This document shows positions 23,859-36,000 of a stretch of 64,000 bases of DNA, piece by piece; within the stretch, counting starts at the first letter, position 1, and each line of letters starts with the position of its first letter. Under the pieces are notes generated by a model, which ran no database searches, was not told the DNA's origin, and worked only from the letters and a program-made list of their open reading frames with translations. This DNA is from Amoebophrya sp. A120 (Eukaryota; Sar; Dinophyceae; Syndiniales; Amoebophryaceae), in the NCBI GenBank assembly GCA_905178155.1, contig CAJINV010000017.1, positions 488,722-552,721 of the forward strand, in the 5' to 3' direction. A program made the translations under genes and the position numbers.

Positions 23859-25671
23859 AGAGATTTGTTGACGTCGCTGACGTCGGTGAAATGCTGCTCT
23901 TACCAAGTATACTAGGTGCAGAAGTTGTTGCTGTGTATTGGGTGGTGCTGATCTCCACCCGATGCCTTAGCCAGCTCGTGATATGAGCTTGAGAACAAGT
24001 ATAATCGCCCCCAGAAGTAGTATTTCTTGAGTCGTTTTTATCGGCACTTACGATCTTTCACTCAACTTTACACTTTACACGTCACATCAAATTTGCTACA
24101 CTTGTACTTTAGAAAATCACCGTATTCGAACAAAATTTCTTCTTCATGCTTTGTAGTTCAATACTCAGAATGACGAAATAAGACTTCTTTCAACGACTGC
24201 GAATTCAAGAAATAAACTTAGAGCAGTAGACTATGTTGAATATGCCTATACCTGGAACAATAGAGGAGTTTAGAACTGGTTTCAACATGAACGAAGTTGT
24301 ACTATATCACTGTCAGTCGAGCTTCATGCACTATTTTTGAATCCATCTGCTTCTGACCAAATTCGATATAACTACTCACACGCGAAAGTCTATTTCTACT
24401 AAAGCATTTTCTTCTAGATGCTCTTGCTCGGGGACCATCATATGGAGGAAACTACAAAACAAAAACGTAGAGGATGCGGATGGAATTCGAAGATACAAAA
24501 CTGTATTGCTACACAGCGTTTTTTACGTGGACTGCCTACTCCTCTGGTAGTCCAGCGCAGTCCGTTCTGGATACCAGGTGAGGATGACATTCTCACTTCT
24601 ACATACTAATGCCCAGTCTCCAGCAATTTGAACGAGGCGTGATCGTGAATGTCACGAGCATCACTCTGGTGATCTCATCGCAAGGAACGCAGTAAGTAGT
24701 TGTTACAGCTCTACTCTATCTCTAGACTCTATCTGATCAGGCTCTCTGTCAGCCTTGGAAGCGCCTTCAGGGACGTCGAAACACTTGTACTTTCGGCTGC
24801 TCTGGCGTGAAGATGTGCTGGCTCAGAGACAATGTAGAAAAGGCTAGATCTATCATGATGAGTTGAAGAAAAGTTCTGCGCCACCGAGTATCGTTACCAA
24901 ATGCCGAATAGCACCATCTACCTGCTCTCCTGGTCTGAGAGTGAAATGTTGTTTTTCACGGAGGACAGGGAGTAGCGGGATCTTTTATGTTGCCATTGCT
25001 TTCCTGAAAAATGTAGTCAATGACTGAGACGGCGCCAAGGCAGCACGAGGCGCCGTGTGTGCCGCGAGCGCTCCTGGCAGAACTGCGCTGGAATAGCGAT
25101 CGTGTTCTCTGTTGAGTGAAAGAAACAACTCGGTCGCTATGCTATTTCTTCGTGTTCGAAATGGCTTTTCGAAAATCGAAGTCCCGGAGGAAGATCGTGA
25201 GTATTTGTACCGACGTCGACTACACTCGAATGCATGATGTCTGAGAACATCATATTGAGATGACGTTTAGAGCATTTCTTTGAATTTTTCATGCTTCGCA
25301 GTACTCGATCAGCGAGGGACAAATTTTTGAGAAAACGAATTTGAGCTGAGATCGATCGAAGTGCGCGCTCCTGCGGTTTCCCGCGTTCAATGGTTGATTG
25401 TGCTGGAAAGCGCATGTGCATCTATTGGAAACGTGAATCGGAAGATATCTGCGATGCGACAGGACCTCATGCTATTTCTAGTGCCTATTCAATTTTCGTG
25501 GAGACTTTGTTCAGATAACTTCGACAAAAACGCTTTGTTCGTCATTGCAGTCATAACTGATTTTTTTGTCAAGTGGTAAGGGTCGTGAAGTGACGCGAGT
25601 GCGGGTTTATTTCCCAGCAGAGCGTGTCTTTGCGACAACGAGATCGTGCCCTGCAAGTTCCGCAGAAGACA
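23859..25671. other. Long non-coding stretch (1.8 kb)
   Basis: This is the second-longest gap in the window. No frame longer than 95 codons occurs and none shows a domain. It contains a GC-rich patch around 25025-25095 followed by a possible hairpin (25093-25140), described separately. Confidence 0.45.
25093..25140. other. Possible RNA/DNA hairpin
   Basis: ATAGCGATCG at 25093-25102 can pair with CGGTCGCTAT at 25131-25140 (nine pairs plus one G-U), enclosing 28 nt. It follows a GC-rich patch in otherwise AT-richer non-coding DNA. It resembles no RNA family I know. Confidence 0.2.
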
Positions 25672-27692
25672 ATGAACCACTCGCGGCGAGCGCTCTTCGC
25701 TCGCGTACCGCCGCGGCTTCAGGCATCACACCCGAGACCGCGAGTCCCGACGGCGATATGGTCTCCCGCCGCAGGACCGGTACGGAACAAAGAGGGTACT
25801 TCTGCCAGTTCTAGTTCAGGCAGAACCACTTCCCCCTTCGCGGCAACCCCGTCAGCCTCCTCCACAGCGAAACGCTGGTTCGCCGCAGTGTCCGCGGTGC
25901 CGCAGCCCAGCAGTGACATTTCCTGGGCCGACATCGGTTTCGGGCTAAACCACAAGGAAAAGACGAAAATGATTGTCGTCACGGCGAAACTATCGGATAA
26001 CGGGTGGGAGAAGAGCAAGATCGAGGTAAAGCCGTACGGTCCGCTGTCCCTGGAGCCCTCCGCGACAATCATCAATTACGGGCAAGGACTGTTTGAAGGC
26101 GTGAAAGCGTACCGAACCGTGAACGACCGCATCGTGGTTTTCCGCCCCGAGAAAAACTCAGACAGACTGGCGAGTGGGGCGAGAGCGTATTGAATTGATG
26201 CACATGATAATATTAGACCTTGCTTTGACGTCTGCCTCTGGGTAAACTCCTTGTCGCGGATTTGAGTAGTAGTTCTTGTCGTTGTCTGGATGTGTATTGT
26301 GATTATTCTGTGTTACATGAACATGATCGAATGATTCCGGTGAGTTTCCAAACTTCACCACAGACTTTCCATGCCGCCGGTCCCGACGGAGTTGTTTCTC
26401 GAAGCGGTTGCCGCCTCGGTGACCGAAAACGCGGCGCTTGTCCCCCCACTGGGCAAAGGGTCCCTCTACCTCCGCCCGATTCTCTTTGGGAGCGGGCCGG
26501 GGTTGGGCGTGTCACCGTCGACGGAGTATCACTTTTTGATCTACGTTTCCCCGGTCGGCGAGTACTTTAGCGGACCCGCAGCAACGCAAGGGGCGAGAAT
26601 GAAAATCGAGCGGGATCACTCCAGAGCGGCACATAACGGTACTTTCTCTTCGTGGTGTTTCTTTGCTTTTGCGGTTTTGCCTATCATACAGCGTATGTAG
26701 TTTCATGGGGGTCAGCATATCATGAACATGGGTGACTCGTCCCGTAAAAGAAATGCACGAGGAATTTGTTGAGAGGAAGCTACTAACTGTAACTTACAGG
26801 GAACGGCGGCACAAAGGCAGCGGGCAACTACGCACCGTGTTTCAAATATCAGAAGCAAGCCAAGGAGGAGGGCTACACCGACATTATTTACATGGACAAC
26901 TGCAACGGCCAAACCGCAGAAGAGGTCGCGTGCGCAAATCTTTTCGTTGTCACGAAGGACAAGATCTGCACTCCGCCGCTGGGACGGATACTGCCCGGAG
27001 TCACGCGGATGACGGTATCGTTTCTGCTATGCTGGATTATTATGAGCTTCGCGACTTCCTTTGTGTAAAGTCATGCGTAATACTATGCATGGATCTGCTC
27101 CACGATTCAGATTATGGGCACGGTGCCTATCCTAAAACAAACGATTCCTGTTTTTCGCAAATCATTCGTGTTTTAAAGCGAGACAGAAATAATCCGTCGA
27201 ATGAATCAACACACGACAGATCATGCAGCTCATTCGGGAGATGAAGGACCAACTTAACGGTCGCGAGCTGGTTGAGGGCGACGTCACAATGAAGCACTTT
27301 GCAGAGGCCGAAGAGGTGTTTTGCAGCGGCACCGCTGCGGTCATCAGTCCCATTTGCCACGTTGGGGAGAGCGTCGAAGGGAGTAAGCACCAGTACAACT
27401 ACAAGCCAATGGTAAGAGCCCGACATTCCATCTTGTCATGCTTGATATAACCTGCATCTGCCGTGAAGAAAGTTTATTCGATTGCAACTATCACAATTTT
27501 TTTAATTTTTGTTTCCTGCGTCTTCGTCCTTTGGCTTTTCCCAATGTTGAAAGAAGTAACGAACACAATCAAAAGGGCCCCGTCACCACGCTGCTCCGAG
27601 AGACGCTAACGGGAATCCAAGCTGAACGACTACCAGATGCGCATAATTGGCTTCGCAACCCCTTCGACTTGGACGCTTTCCGGCGCGTGTGA
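25672..27692 (+). CDS. BCAT: Branched-chain amino acid aminotransferase
   Basis: This is a fold-type IV PLP enzyme that transfers the amino group between Leu/Ile/Val and 2-oxoglutarate. Five exons with GT-AG introns (25672-26186, 26364-26638, 26800-27014, 27220-27411, 27576-27692) give 437 residues, normal for the family. Signatures in order: IINYGQGLFEGVKAYR, the FRPEKNSDRL segment, LGKGSLYLRPILFGSG, the PLP-lysine region GNGGTKAAGNYAP with Lys at about residue 269, EEVACANLFVV (Glu contacting the pyridine ring), RILPGVTR and EVFCSGTAAVISPI. The N-terminus (MNHSRRALFARVPPRLQ) is Arg-rich and free of acidic residues, suggesting mitochondrial import; the family core starts about 80 residues later. 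The start is the first in-frame ATG. Confidence 0.94.
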
Positions 27693-29935
27693 GATATTAA
27701 TTCTGCATTTGTCGTGTTTACTACGTCGCGTCTTCCAATGTTGTCAACTGTAAACTTTTTCATAAAGAGCGAAAAACTTTTCGCGGCTACAAAGTGACCA
27801 TTTGACACCTCGCTTTTTGGAATGTAGTGTGACCCTAGAGTTTTTCAAATTCAACTGTGGATCGTGCATTTTTCATACCCTTTATTAAGTAGCGTGGACC
27901 AGCACTATTTGGTTTCTGTTGATTTTGAGTTGCGCCATCCACTTGTTTCGTGTACGATTAATTTTTTCAACTTTCTCGATCTTCGGTACTCATCGAAGCG
28001 CAGTTTATTTACAAGAACCAACTTGATGTCGCTGTATAAAACAAGTAGTTGCTTGCCGACTCATCTCGACAGGCTTGCTACTTCTTGTGTAAAGTGTAAT
28101 ATATTCATACATTTTATTTCAACACTGAGACTGATCCGTTCTTGTGCAATCATTCATTTTATTCTGCAGTTTTTTACTCACACATGTGGTCTTGGTCTCC
28201 TCTCCATTCTCATTCATAGGCAGTTTAGGCTCGACTTCTGCCTGGCCAAGGCATGTTGTAGTGGGCGAAACCTTTCCTACCAGACGAGGCAAGAAGAGCG
28301 GTGCGCACTACGCGCGGAAATGACAAAAACTGCAAAACTCTCATCTACGGAAGTGTATGCGTTTGGAATCTGTCGGCATGGGCAAGGATGTTTATCTTCT
28401 ACGATTCTTGTTGTGTTGTAAACAGAGAGACATCAGTTACAAAGAAGATTCATGCATCACTAGTCCACACAAGCGGAAGCGCCGAGCGGGCAGCGACAAC
28501 GAACCAACTCGCTATTGTGGCTCTCGGCACGGCCGCTTCCAGAAGTACACATTGAAGATATGTATCCTTGCCGTGCTGCCTCCGCATTTTCCGTGCATAG
28601 GACACTCTCCAGGGATGCTAGCGGCAGGAACCCTTCCCTACCCGAGCGAACCGACGACAAGGACATACTCTCACTGCTGGCGCAGCAGAAGGCCCAGGAG
28701 AAACAGGCTGCCGCTGCGGACCAACGGGCAGAGGACAAAAAACCAGCGGCGGTGAAGAAGGAACCCGTGTCGGCTTCAAGCTAGAAACGGTCCTCCCGTC
28801 GGTGGAAAAGTCGTGCTATATCTCGCACTCCATGTTGTTGATGTAAGTATCTTGCGCTTGCGCAGCACATCAGCCTAATAGAGTAGCAGTACATTAGTCC
28901 GTTCGAAATCGAGTCGAAGACACCAAGTTTTGAATTTGAGAAGTTTTGTCATAGATCTGATCAGTACAACAACTCCGCTTCAGTGCCACTGGGTAGTGAC
29001 CGCCACATCCACTGCGCCACGCATCAAGTACATAACTACCTACCTACAGAGCCACAAATCAAAGAATGTAAAAACAAAACTCTGTTGTCCCTATCACGGG
29101 ATGCAGATTGATCCATCGTATAAGTTTTACCCGCCCTATTGACGATGTGTATTAAATCCTTCCTCTACAACAACGCCATCAGACCGCGTATTGATTTTCT
29201 ATGTGTGACTGGGACAGAAGACGCAGTACCCCCCTGGGCCAGGCCGTTTTTACCGTTTCGTCGGGTAAAACTCAACTCCATACCACAAAGATTCGTTTCG
29301 AATTTCCACTTACTTACATCGCTTCTAGTAGCTCAATCGGCCAACAACAACGTAGGAAGAGGAACCATTGCTATAAAAATGAAAACAACGTACTTACATC
29401 TTTACTAAACGGGCTCACTCCCTCGATGAAAGCAAGAATCCTCAAAGAACTTTACTTTAGCTTTCCCTTCCACTTCGTATTAGCCTTTCTTTGGCTGCAC
29501 TACAGCCACGGTCAATTTACACGAACTGAATGTCGCAGATGAAAGAAACAAGAATGATGAGCTTCCTTTGAAAAAGTGCTTCCCTGCTGTAGATATGCTT
29601 GGGAACGTAAAAATATAGTGCTTTGTTAATGTCGCGCTTGGCCGCTTCGGCACCAACGCGTTCCTTACGGGATAGATTCCAAGTTCTTCCCTACGTGTCT
29701 TCGTTTTTTTGTGGCAAGTGCTTCAGGAGGTCCGTTTTTTCATGTCGCTCCGCATGCAGGTGGGCCGACGTTTTCTTTTTGCGGAGAGATCTGTAGCGAT
29801 GAAGAGAGCCTGGAGGCAAAAAAAGAGAGATAGCATGTTTATGCTCCGTTTTGAATTATATAGCGCGATTGTTATAAAGATAAACGGTGGAGTGAAATTG
29901 TTTTCGTTAACGATTAAGCCCAATTCAGTACTATC
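27693..29935. other. Long stretch without a confident gene; possible exon at about 28595-28784
   Basis: This 2.2 kb gap is the longest in the window. The only coding-like piece is a frame ending at 28784 that encodes SLPERTDDKDILSLLAQQKA followed by a Gln/Ala/Lys-rich tail ending KKEPVSASS; a possible AG acceptor is near 28601. I could not build upstream exons, so it may be the last exon of a small gene or chance. The rest shows short frames only. Confidence 0.3.
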
Positions 29936-32441
29936 ATGTTGGAGTTCATCAAGCCAGCCGGGTGCTTCGGGTCGTCATCTCCCCTAGTGGAGAGCACTTC
30001 GTCCGACGACCAGCAGGCGAGCAAAACTTCTCCTGGAATCAACACTTCGAGTCGTGCAAACGAGCATTACAAGGTGTATTCCCTCCCGCCGATCGACGCG
30101 GAGAAGGGTTTGTCCGCGTATGTCGGCATCTGCAACTGGTACAAGGCAGAAGATCTACAGCCGATTTTCTCCACGACCGGCGCTGGTGCTGATGGAAATT
30201 ATGCTAGTGGTGATAGTACAACTCCCTTGATCAGTGCCGTCAAGCAGGCGACGAAGGATCTGATAACGCGCTACCCCACGTTGGCAGGCCGGATACGGAA
30301 GAAGCGAGTTAATTCATCTTCATCTGCTCCAGCTGCGGGTCAATCTCAATCGCAATCCTCAAAAACCTTTTTTCCAAGTCTCAGCACCTATTTGAAGCAG
30401 AACGTTCTGAAAACGGAAAATTTGGAATTGGTTCTAGACGAGAAGACCGCGTCCGTGGGATTTCTCGCGTTTCTACAGATCGACAAAGCGGTGATCAATG
30501 AGGAAACTTTGAAGGACTGCTTGAGCACAAACACCGGCATCACGCGCGACGCTTTCCTGAAAGCGACGGCGACGAAGCGAGATCCAGGCGGGTTTTTTCC
30601 CTACATGAGCAACGACGTTGTGGATCGAGAGGACATTCCGCTGGTTTACGTCGTTGTGGGCAAAACCGAAGACAGAAAGTTTTTTGGAATTACCTTGCTG
30701 GTACGATAAAAAAATCTACCTTCACTGCTTCTGCTGTTCGTGCCGAGAAGCTCTTTGTCATTGTAATTCCGGTGGCGCAGCCTTCCAGCATTAGAGATCT
30801 TGTTATTTCTGTTTGAAATTATCATGCAGTACTTTCACGAGCAGGACATGATGCAAACGGAAACGCGCATGATCTTAGGCAACACCATACTGCTCATCAA
30901 ATGAATATGTAACACTGTTTCATAATGACCCCCCTAGGTCAACCACTACATTTGCGACGGCAGTAGCTATTTCCGCCTGTTAAAAGAGTTCGACGAGCTG
31001 CTCTGGACGACCACAAGCAGGAGCCAAACCGCAGCAAAAAGTGCCACGCCGGCTACAAGCACTGTCCCCCGACTCCACTTCTTCAGCTGCCATCCGGTGG
31101 GGAATCTTTTGCTGGACAAGTGCATAGCATCGGAAGACCACGACGGCGAAACAGCAACTCCAACGAAAGACAAGCCTGGCTCTTTACGTTCTTCTTCTTG
31201 CAGCCTGGCCCCGAAACTCCCGGCCGGCTTGGATTTTCTGTGCGATTTTGCGTTGGCGCAGGTCCGCGACCCGGAGGACTACCGGTGTGTGCTGATCAAG
31301 CTGGACGACCAAGATTTGGCGAAATTCAAAAAGCTCGCGGAGGCGTCGAAAAGCGATCCGAAGACGATTATCTCCACCAACGATGCCTTGTTCGCGCTCT
31401 CGTTGGAGGAGGACACGAACCCGGCGGAAACGGTCGCGATCGCGTTCCCCATGGACCAACGAGGCGTCTACCCCGAACTGTCCGACATGCTCGGGAACGC
31501 GACGCGCACGGTACGAAAAAATCTGAGGAAGGGCGACTTGAAAACCGTCGAATCGATCCGGGCCGCGGTGAAAAACCGCCCCAGTGACCCGTTGTACGTG
31601 TTTCAAGATTTGCTGAAGCCGCTGCTTTTCACCGCCGGTGCGGGGTTACTGCAGAAAATTTCCCGGCTGCTCATGTGCGGCAAGGCGAACAACGGAGAGA
31701 GGTCTGCCTCCCCGACTCCGACGGGACGTAGTACCTCCTCGTCCACCTCCTCATCTTGCTGCAAATTGCCAGTCACTCTGCAGCATGTTTCCTGGGTGAA
31801 AGTGCAGTATTTCCCGAAGAATTGCCTGTGTCAAAAGCCCATCCAGCTAGACAACGACCCGAGGCTGGTGCTCAGGAAGGTGCACCACCACGGATCCTTG
31901 TTCACCCAGTTTCAGCAGAAAAAATTATCCGGAGAGAAAACAAGCGCAGAAAACTTGTACACGCTACGGTTCTGCCACAGGAAGGAAGTGGTAGACAAAT
32001 TGCTGCGGAAGCTGGAAAAGATCAAGGACGTTCGTGGTGGTAGTGGTGGTGAGAAAAATGAGTGGTATGTCGATATCAACTGAAGATCTTATTGTGCAGG
32101 AACAGTATGAGAAGCAGCTCTAGTATATTTTGCGTTTCGATGGTTGTGTATATGAATTGATGTCTTCTTCATGTTCATAGTCGCAATGGATGATCTTCTA
32201 CAACATGATCACGCAGAAGTTTTCACGCTCACTGCAAGGGTACAACAGCTACTATCGGGTGAGTATGAGCTTCTTGCACGATCGAACATAAGAATAGTTT
32301 GCAGAAACAAACTGCAGATCATTGAAAGTTCAAGCGACAACAAGCAGCCGCGCAGACGAAATTTCGCCTGTGCTTGTTCGTCGTAAAAATTTCGCTGCTA
32401 TTGCTTAGCACTCTCCGTGTGTGTCTTTGTAGGCTCAATAG
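29936..32441 (+). CDS. BAHD/CAT-superfamily HxxxD acyltransferase
   Basis: These enzymes move acyl groups from acyl-CoA to alcohols or amines. Support is the active-site motif HYICDG (H258xxxDG) immediately after the first splice, preceded by an N-terminal half with the family-like DLITRYPTLAGRIRKK segment, and followed by a C-terminal half of the right size. Exons: 29936-30700, 30938 to about 32062, 32181-32258, then perhaps a short terminal exon ending at 32441 (or a longer one ending near 32520). Intron 1 is GT-AG. The second junction keeps frame only if it falls within an AGT repeated at both borders, so it is probably non-canonical. Ser/Thr-rich inserts interrupt the core near residues 130-145. 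The usual C-terminal DFGWG motif of plant members is not evident, so substrate and subfamily are open. Confidence 0.62.
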
Positions 32442-33075
32442 AGTTCCCTTCTTCCACCTTGTCGTTTCACGAAACATCGGTATCAGCTTGGTCGTTCGCA
32501 TTTTGTGCCCGCATTAAGTAAACGTCATATCAGGCACATCATCTTCGCCATCGGTGAATCGTCCTTCGTGCAGGTGTAGCCTTATTTTCACCAGTCGGTG
32601 TCGTGTGCTACACTCGTTCGCACCGTCACTAGGTACTGTGTCACTCGTTCAACCGTATTGTCAATCGCCGTAGCCGCGTGAATGTTCGTCCGTGTTTAGT
32701 GTTTCCTCGTAGGACAGAACGACCTGGAAGCTATGGTGTACTGGTTTCATCTATGTCTTCGCGCTAACTTGTTTTTACGATTTCCAGTTGTGCAGTTCTT
32801 TGAACTTCAAAAACACGACGTCAGGTTTCCCCTGCCTACGATTATCCGTCTATTTCCCACCTCCTCTGAGTCTCGAAGTTATGGACTTGAGTCTTGATGT
32901 TAAATAGACACAACACCACCAATTGTTAGTCACCCTCACGACCCCTGCAGTTCCAATGAAGATGATGAATTAACCTGCAAAATCTTCATCTATCACCAAC
33001 AACACACCCCGCAACACCGGGCGTCCAAGAACGTCAACCCCATTTATTATACCCATCCAAAAAATATAATTAAAA
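32442..33075. other. Intergenic stretch, no supported gene
   Basis: About 0.6 kb between the acyltransferase and the long intronless gene. No frame of note; an AT-rich tract lies just before the next ATG. Confidence 0.45.
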
Positions 33076-36000
33076 ATGCACCCCACCGCTTGGCCCCAGT
33101 TTCTCCGCAAGTCCCAGGTGGCCGGGAACGACATCAATACGAACGGCAACGGGCCCCCCAATTCTGCTTCCTCCTCGGGCACTGACCAAGCGGGATGGCA
33201 GAAGGAACGACTGGAAGTCCCAAAGCGGAAAACCGGGCCGAGCATGCTGGAACTGCAGGGCCGCAAACCGCGGAGTTCCAGCGTGGAGGTGCGGTCCGCT
33301 CTGTTTCCCGAGGACAACAGCGAGATGAACGTGCGGCGGAAAAGTGCGACGGCACAACGCCGTCGAAGATCTGGCGATTTGCTTTCTGGGATCATGGAGT
33401 ATGATCCAAATGAAGTAGATCTTTACGAGAAGGCGAAGACTTTGCAGATGAATCAAAATCCAGGACAAAAGAAGCCAAAGAAGCAAGCCGTCGTGGTCCA
33501 GCCGGAGGGGGAGACGAAGTACTACTTCCCGGATTGGTTTGCCGGACAGAGCAGCTCCAATTCGAGTGGGGAAGAGGTGGTTCTTGCTGCGAATAGAAAC
33601 ACCGCTACTCCTGTGGGGCTCAACAGTCCACCTCTCGTTGTCGAACCAGCCTTGGCAGCGGACAGAACTCCCCCGCCGCCTCTCAGCCCGGACAACACGA
33701 ACGCTTTCCGCAGCGCGAAAGAGATCATCCGAGAGAAGGAAAACAAGATGAAATCTGTGTTGCAGCAGCAGAAAGTTCTGTCCGCTTTTCAAACATCAAA
33801 GTCCACAGCCTTAGACAAGGAGAAAAAGCAGAAGGAAGTCGCCGAGAAGCTCGCGAAGAAAGCCGCGCAATCCGCAGTTTTGTCGGCGCGCAAGAGCTTC
33901 GGCGGGATGGCAGCAGCCGTCGCAGAGCAAGCGAAGAAGCGTGTTCAGGAGGCCGCACAAACTTCTGCGACGGGAGCAGTCGTTGGGAACAGAAGTACAG
34001 GAACGTCAAACAATATTGACAATACCTTCGGTCAATACGCATCTGAGGCTATGGTGACAGCTGCTGTGGTGCCGACAGCGCGAGACGAGAAAAATGAGCT
34101 CAAGCAGAGGGAAAGCCAAAGTTTTGAAGAGTTTGCGGGTCGAATCAGGAAGAACAAAGGGTGGAACACCGTTCGAAAGGAGGTTCTGCCCGCGACGTCA
34201 ATGTTGGCAAGATTGAGGAACCTCAAAAGCGACCGGAAGTTGACAAAACTTTTGTCTGAAGAGCGCGACCTCCAGGACCGCGACCATGGCGGGGACTACG
34301 AGTCTCTTCCTGGACAGCTGTATCCTAGCGCTGGCATCGGAGTGGCTGGCGTTCCCGTTCAGCCGAGGCTGTCTGCCGCGGAAAATAGTGCTGAAAATAG
34401 CCAGTTTCAAACCTATGGGGAGCCACAAGCTGTTCGCCAGAGCCACAACAGAATCATCAGAGACGCTTCTATTCGAGAAGAGGAAAATAGTAGTCCTACG
34501 GCGGAAACGAGAACCGCAGCTCGTATGTCCGGCAGCGCTGTCGGGCAGAAAACGCGACTGTCAAATAAGCTGCAGCCCGCATCTGCCCGCGCTAGCTTGG
34601 ATTATACGGGAAATATCGCGGTAACAGACCGTCAAATAAGGGGCGCGTCAGTACGCAGCAGTGACTTTGACTTTCCTGTGAGCCCCCGCTCTTCGAACAG
34701 AGCCACTCAAGTTACGGACGACCCGGTTTTCCAGGTGAGCTTTTGGGAGGGCATCCGGGAGAAGTTACGCACGGGAAATTTGAGCAAAGAGTTGAAACGC
34801 ACGATGACGCCGCCGTTAAGCCCGGATGTTGCTACAAGGGCTAGTGCTGCGGAGAGAGCGGCTGGGACGTCATTTCGGGGCGAGGTAGTACGAAATCGAG
34901 GGAGTGGAAGGAGCATGAATGGCGCAAGTGGGCCTATGCCTATGGCGGGACAAGATGAATCTACTTCCGGTAAGAAGGCAAGGAGAAGCAGTAGAATCAG
35001 TCGTGATGGAGGTGCATCAGCTGCACCGCATGAGCGAGAAGCTCAGCCATCAAACAAGAAGATCTCCACGACATCTTGCGTTTCAGACACGGTGTCTGCA
35101 GCTTTGCTCCCTCCGAAAGCCAAGCAGGCGCACGGTGGAAAAAGGGGCAGCAGAACCGCGAGGGAAAGACCTGTCAAAAAGGATAGAAGGCGAGAAGATG
35201 ATGTTCTTGAGAACTTTGACAGCGCGTCCGCCTCCTCCGCATCGTCGTCCTCGTTTGCTGCAAGTGGCTCTAGTACCACGTCAATTCCCGTCGCACGGCC
35301 CGGAGATGTTGCTGAAACGACATGGCGACAGAAGATTTCGAACGAGATCACCAAAGACGCCAAGATGCTCTATGAGTGGACAAGCAAGGCCATGCAGAAC
35401 GTCACCGCGAAAGTGGCGGTGATTCACGAAGAAAGGAGGTCGAAGGAATCAACAAGCGCGGCGAATGAGTTGCAAGTTGCGGTTGATAGGGATGACGCAG
35501 TCGCAGAGGTAGAGGTGGAAAATTCCGTCGCGAATAATAACGCAGGAACGAAAGCCAAAAATACAGCAGCTGATCATGATGTTGCACCGCGAAGCGGAGC
35601 GGCCACTTCGGCTCTGCAGGCCTTGATGAACAAATATTTGACCACTCCTGCTGCAACAGTAACAGAACAAAAGCAAAACGAAAACACTGTCGTGGAAGAG
35701 GAAAACAAGCCAAGGCGAAGCACTGCTTGGACGGCGGCAAAGGCGAAAGCCATGGGCGCGGTGGACACGCTGCCCGGGTTGCGAGATTCTGCAAGCAATT
35801 TGACCTCGGTGGAGAAACTCCGAGGTGGACCCAAGCGCGCTAGTGCGGCACAACTTCCAGTGGAAAGAAGTAGTGCGAATTCGAATGGAACCGCTCCTGG
35901 TCGTAGCAGTTCTCCATCCCGCACTGATGTGTCCCCTTCCAAAATGCGCGCAATGATGCTTCTGTCCAAAATAGCCTCGTCCTCGAGGATGGACGTAGAG

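Noticed and set aside
27864-28421. Plus-strand frame of 185 codons after the aminotransferase
   Set aside because: Composition is Ser/Phe/Leu-rich as in AT-rich non-coding DNA, with no domain and no good splice context.
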